Shown here piece after piece: positions 6,046 to 12,335 of a stretch of DNA of 12,335 nucleotides (its first letter is position 1; each line of letters opens with the position of its first letter). The DNA lies in assembly GCA_023414155.1 (NCBI GenBank), contig JAEZOG010000006.1, forward strand, positions 1 through 12,335, in the 5' to 3' direction. The notes under the pieces were generated by a model, which searched no databases, was not told the DNA's origin, and saw only the letters and a list, made by a program, of their open reading frames with translations. The position numbers and the translations under genes were made by a program. The stretch is from Cyanobacteria bacterium OH_CFB_184 (GTDB lineage: Bacteria > Cyanobacteriota > Vampirovibrionia > Gastranaerophilales > Gastranaerophilaceae).

Positions 6046-7089
6046 ATGACCAAAATATCAATTATTGTTCCGGTATACAACGCAGAACCTTTTTTAAATG
6101 AGTGCATAGATAGTTTAGTTAGACAGACTTTAGAAGATGTTGAAATCATTTGTATTAATGATGGTTCAACTGACCAATCACAAGAAATATTAAATTACTT
6201 TTCTTCTATAGATAGAAGAATAAAAGTTATAAACCAATCCAATAAAGGGATTGGTTATTCTCGTAATTTGGGATTGACTTTAGCTTCAGGTGAATACGTT
6301 TCTTTTGTTGATGCTGACGATTACGTTGAGCTTGACGCGTATGAGCTGGCATATAAAAAAGCAAAAGAAACTAATTGCGACTTGGTTATATTTAATCAAA
6401 ATTGTATTGCAGATAATTTGGAAGAAGTCCATCCAGATGTGAAAAAATATTTTGATTTGTCGAGATATTTTGAGGGGCAGGATTATCCTGAAAAATTTAA
6501 CTATAAGGATGTTAAATCAAAATTGCTTTCAGTTACCTGGAATATCTGGAATAAACTATATAAGAGAGATTTTTTAATTAACAATGATATAAAATTCATC
6601 AATACATATTTTCAAGACAGTCCTTTTCATTTAGAGTCGATGATTATGGCTGATTGTGTTACGTTTTTAAATCAAAATTTATACAATTACAGAATGCATA
6701 ACCCTGATTCTATAACTAATACATATTTCAAGAATCGCAAAGTATTCGACTTTTTTATCGTTATAGATTCAATAAAAAAAATGCTTAAAAAAAGAAATAA
6801 ATTCGAGGAACTCAAAAGAGAATATATTGAGTTTAAACTGATCATTTTTCACTCTCATTTGTCTTCAATTACAGACGAAAAATTAAAAAATGATTTCTAC
6901 GAAAAAATGGTCCACTCAATTAAAAATGAAGGTTATTCTCTTGAGGAGTTAAGACAGGCAAAATATGCCTTAGCGCCTGATCATTTCTTGTATACGGATT
7001 TATTTGCCTCTAAATACAAATTATCATTTTTACAAATCTTTACCAACAAGATAGCAAAACTATATTTTACCATTTTTAAAGCTAATTAG
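6046..7089 (+). CDS. Family 2 (GT-A fold) glycosyltransferase
   Basis: The 347-residue protein starts directly with the GT2 fold: ISIIVPVYNAEPFLNECIDS (4-23), INDGSTD (37-43) for nucleotide binding, NKGIGYSRNLGL (66-77) and the metal-binding VDADD (88-92; Asp89 and Asp91). It would transfer a sugar from a nucleotide-sugar in the cytoplasm, probably to a capsule, LPS or similar glycan; donor and acceptor cannot be read from sequence. The C-terminal half is Lys/Phe-rich without clear membrane helices. An in-frame TAA directly before the ATG fixes the start. No ribosome site precedes it, which suggests coupling to the small ORF upstream. The divergent TupA-like gene points to the same glycan pathway. 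Confidence 0.88.
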   Translation: MTKISIIVPVYNAEPFLNECIDSLVRQTLEDVEIICINDGSTDQSQEILNYFSSIDRRIKVINQSNKGIGYSRNLGLTLASGEYVSFVDADDYVELDAYELAYKKAKETNCDLVIFNQNCIADNLEEVHPDVKKYFDLSRYFEGQDYPEKFNYKDVKSKLLSVTWNIWNKLYKRDFLINNDIKFINTYFQDSPFHLESMIMADCVTFLNQNLYNYRMHNPDSITNTYFKNRKVFDFFIVIDSIKKMLKKRNKFEELKREYIEFKLIIFHSHLSSITDEKLKNDFYEKMVHSIKNEGYSLEELRQAKYALAPDHFLYTDLFASKYKLSFLQIFTNKIAKLYFTIFKAN

Positions 7090-7146
7090 AAGGGGATAAC
7101 CCGACTAATCTGCATCATCAAAACAGAATATGAGTAAATATTAATT

Positions 7147-7152
7147 GGAGAG
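7147..7152 (+). promoter_or_regulatory. Ribosome binding site that fixes the nucleotidase start
   Basis: GGAGAG at 7147-7152 is four bases before ATG 7157. The frame could also open at TTG 7145, but that codon would overlap this site and has none of its own, so ATG 7157 is preferred. Confidence 0.7.
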
Positions 7153-7156
7153 AATC

Positions 7157-8842
7157 ATGTTGGTTTCTAATTTGTCATTTTTACGTTCAAAAAATGAAAA
7201 TCCTAGCTTCAAAGCTGCCAGAGTAAATATCCTAGCAAAAGCTGATGAGCACGGATATGTATCAAGATCAGCGCAGTTTTTTGATACTGTCAAAAGAAAC
7301 CAATCAGATATATTTCAAAAAGCCAGTGATGATAGTACTTTAAACCTCATGTTGTTGCCTGGTGATATTTTTATGAACCCATCTAAAAAGGGTTTTAAAA
7401 CACATCCTCACACTACTAACGGAGAAATTCAAGCAGAATTTTTGAATGAATCAATAAATGCCGTAAAAAAACTATTAGGAAATAAAGACAATTTTGATGC
7501 TGTTTTCACTCCTGGAAACCATGATTTTGACGGCGGAGATAAAACATTCTTTAATCTTATTAAGAAAGTTAATGTTACCCCTGTTATAACCAACATTGAT
7601 TATAAAAAAACTTCAGCGACTAAAATGATTGATAAGAGTAAAATTTTAAACTCTAAAGTTTATGAAATACCCGATGATAAAAATCCGAATTTAAAGCACA
7701 ACGTAATGATTTTAGGCGTTACAATTCCAAGTATGGACTTTTATAACCCGGGGCTAATGAAGGGTATGCAGTTTGTTAACAACTGCAATAAAAAAGATTC
7801 TCAAATCCTTGAATCTGATTTAAAGGAAACCTTTGATCTTTTAAACAAAAAAGTCCAACGATTTAAACAAGAACATCCAAAAGGTGCAGTAATTTTAATG
7901 TCTCACACAGGAACTCCTATCTCTTCTATGATTAGAGGCAATGTCCCGGGTATAAATGAAATTTTAAACGGACATGACCACTTAAATTCTTCTACTCAAA
8001 GAGGTATTACTCACATTAGTTCTTTAGGTCAGAACAATGAGATGTTTAAGTCTATCAGACTCAACTTTGACGACAAAGGCGAATTGGATTTAAGAGAAAC
8101 CAGCACTTATCATACAAATACGCATCCTATTTCCGGAAAAGAACCAAACCCGATGCAAAATTTATACGATCAAACCCTAAAAAAAGATATTGAACCGATT
8201 ATAACTTTACGTTGCCCGGAAATTGAAGATCAGCTTAGCTATTCAAGTGAAGTAAGATACAAAAACAGTTATCTTGGAAATTATTTAACAAGTTCTGTTA
8301 AAAAAGCTTTAAAAGAAATAGATCCTGAGATTTCTGCAGTTGGCATACAGTCTTCAATTATAAGAGGCGGAATTAAAAATGGTTCAACAAATGTTGATCT
8401 GATGAAGGTTTTTGATGGAGTAAGTGAAGATCTTTCAACAATTTGTTCAGGACATGTTACTGGCGAAAACCTTGTTGGGCTGGTTCTAGAAAACGTCAAG
8501 ACAAACATAAAAGCACCGACAAGAAACACAATTATTCACTGGTCAGATATTCAAGTAAATAGAACAATGATTGAGAATAATCCTGATTGTAATCCATATG
8601 ATGCAATCAAAATCAGAAATAAAGAAACAAAAGAATATGAGAAAATAAATCCTAATTCTAAATACAAAATAGCTATTGCTGAAAAGTATCTTGTAAAAGA
8701 TGATATCGAGTTCCCGAAAAAAGTTCGTAAAGACTTTAAACCAATCGGTAGAACTTATGATGAATTATTTAGACAAAATTTAGAGTTTTTCGATTATTAT
8801 ATTAAGATTACAGATAAAATCAAAGAACAAAGAATTTTATAA
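7157..8842 (+). CDS. 5'-nucleotidase/UshA-like metallophosphoesterase, no signal peptide
   Basis: From ATG 7157 the protein has 561 residues, near the usual UshA length. An N-terminal calcineurin-like domain shows all expected metal motifs: DEH at 30-32, PGD at 68-70, GNHD at 120-123, SHTG at 249-252 and NGHDH at 271-275. A C-terminal 5'-nucleotidase domain (about 360-530) includes GIQSSIIRGGIKNG (396-409), the substrate-loop region. Family members release phosphate from nucleotides or nucleotide sugars, usually in the periplasm. This one lacks a signal peptide and instead starts with a short polar leader containing NPSFKAARVN (15-24). Whether it is cytoplasmic or exported by another route is open. 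The HAD phosphatase gene follows 8 bp later, so the two are surely co-transcribed. The glycosyltransferase ends 67 bp upstream, and I see no strong promoter in that gap. Substrate is unassigned. Confidence 0.85.
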   Translation: MLVSNLSFLRSKNENPSFKAARVNILAKADEHGYVSRSAQFFDTVKRNQSDIFQKASDDSTLNLMLLPGDIFMNPSKKGFKTHPHTTNGEIQAEFLNESINAVKKLLGNKDNFDAVFTPGNHDFDGGDKTFFNLIKKVNVTPVITNIDYKKTSATKMIDKSKILNSKVYEIPDDKNPNLKHNVMILGVTIPSMDFYNPGLMKGMQFVNNCNKKDSQILESDLKETFDLLNKKVQRFKQEHPKGAVILMSHTGTPISSMIRGNVPGINEILNGHDHLNSSTQRGITHISSLGQNNEMFKSIRLNFDDKGELDLRETSTYHTNTHPISGKEPNPMQNLYDQTLKKDIEPIITLRCPEIEDQLSYSSEVRYKNSYLGNYLTSSVKKALKEIDPEISAVGIQSSIIRGGIKNGSTNVDLMKVFDGVSEDLSTICSGHVTGENLVGLVLENVKTNIKAPTRNTIIHWSDIQVNRTMIENNPDCNPYDAIKIRNKETKEYEKINPNSKYKIAIAEKYLVKDDIEFPKKVRKDFKPIGRTYDELFRQNLEFFDYYIKITDKIKEQRIL

Positions 8843-8850
8843 TCGAGGAT

Positions 8851-9900
8851 ATGTTAATAAATAACTCACAAAAAACATATACCAACACCAACTTGTTAAA
8901 GTTCAATCAGTCTTCTAAACAGAAGAGTGTCAATTATAGTGCTTTAGATAAAGATATTTTTATATCTTTTAAATCTGCTCACTCAAATAATTCCCGAAAA
9001 CCAATAGAACAATTATCAAATAAATTTGATAATAATATTGATATTTTATTTCCTGATATAGATGGAACTATAAGAGATTATGATGGTGTCATTCCTGAAA
9101 GTGCCAGAAATGCATTAATCTCCCTTCAAGATAACGGTATTGGTATCGTTATTGCCACAGGCAGAACCTATGAAGAAGGAAAAAAACTCTATTCAGATCT
9201 AAAAATTAAACCTAATTATATGATTACTCAGCAAGGTGCAGAATTAGTTGATTCTGAGGGTAGAATAATTTATCAAAAAAAACTTGATAAAGAAGTTGCA
9301 AGAAGTATTAATCAAGAGGTAGAATCATACAAACAAACGTATAATTCTGATGTTAAAATGGTTATTTATGTCGATGGTAAGCCGTATTCTAAAGACTGTT
9401 TTAAGCTTCCTTATAATTGGGAAAAAATTAATACTCTTGATTCGTTTGATTCATTATTAGAAGAAGATAAAATCCCTACAAAAATTCTTTTGTACGAACC
9501 TGATGGTGATAAAAATGACAGTAAAAAGATTTTGCACTTAATAAATTATATGAACAAAATATTACCGTCAAATTATAAGGCGGATAGAACCGCAAAACAC
9601 TATTGCGAAATTACAAGCCCGGAAGCCACTAAAGGTTGCGCGGTTAAAGCATTGATTCAATTGATAGGTAAAGATATGAAAAATGTTGCTGCAATCGGTG
9701 ATTCTGATAATGATTTAGAGATGCTTAAGGCTGTAAAAAATGGCTCAGGGCTTTCAATCTCTATGGGGAATGCTCTTGAAAATATAAAAGATATTGCTGA
9801 ATACGAGACATTGCCTATAGAAAAAGACGGATTTGCTTATGCAATGATCAGTATTATAAAAAACAACGAAAAACTCTCATCTAAAAAGCAGCTTGTCTGA
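8851..9900 (+). CDS. Cof-type HAD phosphatase with N-terminal leader
   Basis: The 349-residue protein has the Cof-like (IIB) HAD motifs: DIDGT at 69-73 (nucleophile Asp69, acid Asp71), IATGR at 101-105, Lys261 in SPEATKGCAVKAL and GDSDNDLEML at 283-292. The cap domain lies between, at about 140-250. Such enzymes dephosphorylate sugar phosphates, FMN or pyridoxal phosphate in the cytoplasm; the substrate here is unknown. Before the HAD core lies an unusual leader of about 60 residues, rich in Asn, Ser and Lys, containing DIFISFKSAHSNNS (35-48). It resembles the leader of the preceding nucleotidase, with the shared S-F-K core. The start is 8 bp after the preceding stop, with GAGG only two bases from ATG, consistent with coupled translation. 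Family certain, substrate not. Confidence 0.88.
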   Translation: MLINNSQKTYTNTNLLKFNQSSKQKSVNYSALDKDIFISFKSAHSNNSRKPIEQLSNKFDNNIDILFPDIDGTIRDYDGVIPESARNALISLQDNGIGIVIATGRTYEEGKKLYSDLKIKPNYMITQQGAELVDSEGRIIYQKKLDKEVARSINQEVESYKQTYNSDVKMVIYVDGKPYSKDCFKLPYNWEKINTLDSFDSLLEEDKIPTKILLYEPDGDKNDSKKILHLINYMNKILPSNYKADRTAKHYCEITSPEATKGCAVKALIQLIGKDMKNVAAIGDSDNDLEMLKAVKNGSGLSISMGNALENIKDIAEYETLPIEKDGFAYAMISIIKNNEKLSSKKQLV

Positions 9901-9915
9901 TATTTAAGTTATCAT

Positions 9916-9945
9916 TTGTCCATAGCGCCTATTGTATGTTATTAT
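9916..9945 (+). promoter_or_regulatory. Candidate promoter of the radical SAM gene
   Basis: TTGTCC (9916-9921) and TATTAT (9940-9945) with 18 bp between them give 4 of 6 and 5 of 6 matches to the sigma-70 boxes. The predicted start near 9952 leaves about 30 bases before ATG 9984. Read-through from the HAD gene 83 bp upstream is also possible, as no clear terminator separates them. Confidence 0.45.
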
Positions 9946-9983
9946 CTTAGTGTCTATTGAGAATTGACAAAAAGCGAAGATTT

Positions 9984-11342
9984 ATGAAACTTGTATTAAT
10001 AAAACCATATTATGAAGCATATATGCTTACTCCTTCTTTAGGACTCGGTTATTTAGCTTCATATATGAAAAAAAATGGTATTGATGTAGTAATAATTGAT
10101 GCTGTTAGAGATAATCTATCTAATGATAAGGTTTTAGAAATAATTAGAAAAGAAAATCCTGATGCAGTTGGTATAAGCTGTTTGTCTGCATTTTATTCTC
10201 ATTGTGTTGAACTTGCCCTTCTGATAAAACAAGCAGGCTTTAAAACAATAATAGGTGGTGTTCATCCAACTTTTCTCCCGTATCAAACATTAATCGATAC
10301 TAAAGCTGATTATGTTGTTTGCGGCGAAGGTGAAATCGCTATGACGAAACTCGCTTTGAATAACTTTGTAAATGACAATATTCAAGGTGTTTATTCTTTG
10401 GAAAATTTGCAAAGTGCAGATACTCCAACTGCCAGAGGTGAAATTGTTCACAATCTGGATGAAATCCCTTTCCCTGACTGGGAGCAGCTTAGACCTGATT
10501 TATTTCCCCCTTCTCCAATGGGAACTATCGCAAAGGGTTATCCTGTAGGAATCATTATGAGCACAAGAGGTTGCCCTTATCCTTGTGTTTTCTGTGCAAG
10601 TCCAAATTTTTATCAGAAAAAAGTTCGTTTTCGCTCACCTGAAAATGTTGTGGATGAAATCGAATACCTGATTAAAAGATTTAAAATAAAAGAACTTCAA
10701 TTTATGGATGATAACCTAATCTATAACAGAGAACACGCAGTTAAAATTTGTAATTTGATATTAGAGAGAAATATCAAAATCAATTGGTCTTGTCCTAATG
10801 GGGTTAGAGCAGATAAGCTTGATAAAGAGCTTGCTGAGCTTATGAAAAAAGCAGGTTGTTACTTAGTGACTTTTGGTATTGAAACAGCTAATCCTCAGGT
10901 TTTATCAAATATCAAAAAAAGCGAAACTATAGAACAAATTAAAGATGCAATTTTTGTTGCAAATAAAGCAGGATTGTTGACACAAGGAAGTTTTGTCCTT
11001 GGTTTACCGGGTGAGACAAAAGAAACAATCGAAGAAACAATACAGTTTGCTAAAAAAATGCCGCTTGATAGAGCCTTATTTACGATTATGGATATTCTTC
11101 CAGGGTGCGAATTATGGTACAAATACGATGGGATGTTTACTCCAAACCTTAGTTTGACTTCTTTTAATAAGCCGGCATGGATTCCAGAAGGGTTAACCGA
11201 AGATTACCTTCTAAAGGCACAAGGAAGAGCGCTTAGAGAGTTTTATTCTAGACCAAAGATATTTTATAATATGGTTAAATATTTAAGATTTACACAGATA
11301 AAATTTTTGTTTAGAAGATTGTTTTTATACAAGGTTATTTAG
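9984..11342 (+). CDS. B12-binding-domain radical SAM protein
   Basis: From ATG 9984 the product has 452 residues. A Rossmann-like B12-binding domain (1-125: KLVLIKPYY, PSLGLGYLASYM, AVGISCLSAF, TIIGGVHPTFLP, VVCGEGE) precedes a radical SAM barrel with STRGCPYPCVFCASP, in which Cys197, Cys201 and Cys204 bind the 4Fe-4S cluster. LQFMDDNLI (238-246), FGIETANPQVL (297-307) and VLGLPGETKETIE (338-350) are typical of the B12-type subgroup. The C-terminus is basic and aromatic. Members methylate, cyclise or rearrange lipids, tetrapyrroles, hopanoids and peptides; with no biosynthetic neighbour the substrate is unknown. A longer frame opens at TTG 9957, but the family-typical start KLVLIKP fits ATG 9984 (weak GAAGA site). 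It ends 4 bp inside the convergent PHP gene. Confidence 0.87.
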   Translation: MKLVLIKPYYEAYMLTPSLGLGYLASYMKKNGIDVVIIDAVRDNLSNDKVLEIIRKENPDAVGISCLSAFYSHCVELALLIKQAGFKTIIGGVHPTFLPYQTLIDTKADYVVCGEGEIAMTKLALNNFVNDNIQGVYSLENLQSADTPTARGEIVHNLDEIPFPDWEQLRPDLFPPSPMGTIAKGYPVGIIMSTRGCPYPCVFCASPNFYQKKVRFRSPENVVDEIEYLIKRFKIKELQFMDDNLIYNREHAVKICNLILERNIKINWSCPNGVRADKLDKELAELMKKAGCYLVTFGIETANPQVLSNIKKSETIEQIKDAIFVANKAGLLTQGSFVLGLPGETKETIEETIQFAKKMPLDRALFTIMDILPGCELWYKYDGMFTPNLSLTSFNKPAWIPEGLTEDYLLKAQGRALREFYSRPKIFYNMVKYLRFTQIKFLFRRLFLYKVI

Positions 11343-12335
11343 TATCTGCTAAAAATGCTTTTTCGGTGGTTATCTATACCGCCGCTTTTTAACATTCCAA
11401 GTTCATCACAGGTTCTGTTTATGATTTTTACTGTCATTGGAAAAGACGCTTTTTCTTGCTCGGATAAAATGCTGAAATCTTGTTGGTAGTTAGCTTCTGC
11501 TCCTGCTATTCCAATTTGTTGAAGTTCTTTCATTATCGTGCGGATTGATTCATTTGGATTTTTGTAAAAACTTATTCTCATAGGATGGGCAATACTGATA
11601 AGTGCATTAGGCACTAGCTCTCTGACTTCTTCTGCTGTTGGAGTGGCTGAAGTTAAATTTTTGCCTATTATCTTGTCTGAGTTATTGTTAAAAAGTTCAC
11701 TTATTTGTTCATCTGAAAGACCTTTTTTCGCAAAATATCTTTTTAATCCATCATCAATACAAGGGCCACCTGGGATTTTAATTGCTTTGTGAGTTTCTTT
11801 TGCTTCTTCTAAAGATGGCTCGATTCCGTACTTTTTGCTGTCTTCCAAAATAGCTTTAATTAGTTCTATTTTTTCTTGTTTATTATTTGTTATATAGTCA
11901 TTTAAGCCTTTATCAAACGGGTTAACGCCGTAAGTAAGCAATTCTAACTGCACAGGTTTTTCAAATACATCAGGATTATAATATTTTGTGTTGAATTCAA
12001 TTCCTGGAACAAATAAAACATCATCCAGTTCGTCTTTGTGCTGAGCTACGTATTTGATAGCTTCTTTTATTCCGCCCATACTGTCGTGATCAGTTATTGC
12101 AAAAGTAAACGGCTTATTTTTTACTGTTTTTGAATATTGTTTAACATCGTTGAATAATTCTTCAATCGAGTATGCACCATCAGAGTCTAATGTATGCAGG
12201 TGCAAGTTTATTTTAAAAATGCCATCATTTTTGTTTTGAAAGTCTTTACCTACAGAAAAATTCTCAGCTTTTGATGATTTAATTACATCTTTAAGCTCAT
12301 CTGGACCTGCAATTGCCATAAGGTCTTTTGGATCG
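11339..12335 (-). CDS. PHP-domain phosphoesterase, 5' end beyond the right edge
   Basis: The reading frame stays open to the window edge. An internal ATG at 12317-12319 is possible as start, but it lacks a ribosome site, and five more sense codons lie upstream, so I treat the gene as truncated by the window. Counting from that ATG, the PHP metal motifs are clear: NLHLHTLDSDG (38-48; His40, His42, Asp45), AITDHDS (74-80), VPGIEFN (104-110; Glu108), ISIAHPMR (241-248; His245) and SGGIDNH (312-318; Asp316, His318). PHP proteins hydrolyse phosphate esters with three metals; relatives include histidinol phosphatase, YciV-type RNase and polymerase-associated domains. An insertion between Glu108 and His245 is rich in Lys/Glu and may carry specificity. 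It ends shortly after the last ligand motif, so the PHP domain makes up the C-terminus and an unknown N-terminal part lies outside the window. Confidence 0.82.
   Translation of the reverse strand, partial: DPKDLMAIAGPDELKDVIKSSKAENFSVGKDFQNKNDGIFKINLHLHTLDSDGAYSIEELFNDVKQYSKTVKNKPFTFAITDHDSMGGIKEAIKYVAQHKDELDDVLFVPGIEFNTKYYNPDVFEKPVQLELLTYGVNPFDKGLNDYITNNKQEKIELIKAILEDSKKYGIEPSLEEAKETHKAIKIPGGPCIDDGLKRYFAKKGLSDEQISELFNNNSDKIIGKNLTSATPTAEEVRELVPNALISIAHPMRISFYKNPNESIRTIMKELQQIGIAGAEANYQQDFSILSEQEKASFPMTVKIINRTCDELGMLKSGGIDNHRKSIFSRY
11364..11390 (+). terminator. Intrinsic terminator of the radical SAM gene
   Basis: CGGTGGT (11364-11370) pairs with ACCGCCG (11378-11384) over 7 bp (six Watson-Crick pairs and one G-T) around a 7-nt loop TATCTAT, followed by C and five T residues (11386-11390). 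It lies 22 bases after the radical SAM stop codon and entirely inside the opposing PHP coding sequence. On the minus strand the hairpin is followed by A residues, so it should act only on plus-strand transcripts. Confidence 0.7.

Noticed and set aside
7091..7102. GGG/CCC mini-hairpin after the glycosyltransferase gene
   Set aside because: A three-base-pair stem with no T run; chance is the simplest explanation.
7145..7156. TTG 7145 as start of the nucleotidase
   Set aside because: It overlaps the GGAGAG ribosome site that serves ATG 7157.
8281..8529. Minus-strand open frame of 82 codons
   Set aside because: It is antisense to the conserved C-terminal nucleotidase domain and its product looks like reverse-strand coding bias.
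9898..9914. TGATA-(7 nt)-TATCA hairpin after the HAD gene
   Set aside because: The 5-bp AT stem with no proper T run is not a credible terminator.
9957..9983. TTG 9957 as start of the radical SAM protein
   Set aside because: The added residues are basic and not typical, while the family-like sequence begins at ATG 9984.
10895..11122. Minus-strand open frame of 75 codons
   Set aside because: It is antisense to the radical SAM core including the GLPGET motif; no expression signals.

Overview
The window is about 12.3 kb of AT-rich, densely coding bacterial DNA with short intergenic gaps (none over 300 bp) and no rRNA, tRNA, CRISPR array or recognisable mobile element. The gene content suggests an anaerobic gut-type bacterium: an Rrf2 regulator paired with a two-cluster ferredoxin-like protein, a B12-type radical SAM protein, and enzymes with polar N-terminal leaders carrying an (I/P)-S-F-K motif. 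That leader style, together with the AT-rich Lys/Asn-rich proteins, reminds me of gut Melainabacteria (Gastranaerophilales). This is an impression from pattern memory, not a database result.

Layout. Positions 1-1161 (minus strand) hold an Rrf2-family Fe-S-type repressor followed by a 4Fe-4S protein that runs off the left edge. Their promoter carries a 32-bp imperfect palindrome over the -10 box, which looks like autoregulation. Positions 1315-2586 (minus) encode a divergent PurD. Reading outward on the plus strand are a peptidase-U32-like protein (2724-3650) and an exported matrixin-like zinc protease with TPRs (3704-4786). The protease converges, with an 8-bp overlap, on a minus-strand TupA-type ATP-grasp protein (4779-5726).

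From a strong promoter at about 5807-5834, plus-strand genes follow: a 55-residue small protein too short for most gene callers (5862-6029), a family 2 glycosyltransferase (6046-7089), a 5'-nucleotidase/UshA-like metallophosphoesterase without a signal peptide (7157-8842) and a Cof-type HAD phosphatase (8851-9900). The last two sit 8 bp apart, and both carry the S-F-K leader. A separate promoter probably serves the B12-binding radical SAM protein (9984-11342). This gene ends in a 4-bp convergent overlap with a PHP-domain phosphoesterase whose start lies beyond the right edge. The intrinsic terminator of the radical SAM gene lies inside the PHP coding sequence, over the codons for its last metal-ligand motif.

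Working together (inference): Rrf2 plus the ferredoxin is probably a nitrosative or redox stress module of the kind often linked to hybrid-cluster protein. TupA-like protein and the glycosyltransferase are a small surface-glycan set. The nucleotidase and HAD protein form a two-gene phosphate-ester hydrolysis unit. I see no single multi-gene system that is clearly new. The most distinctive signals are the shared S-F-K leaders, the unannotated small protein, the eroded PurD motifs and the terminator embedded in a conserved coding motif.
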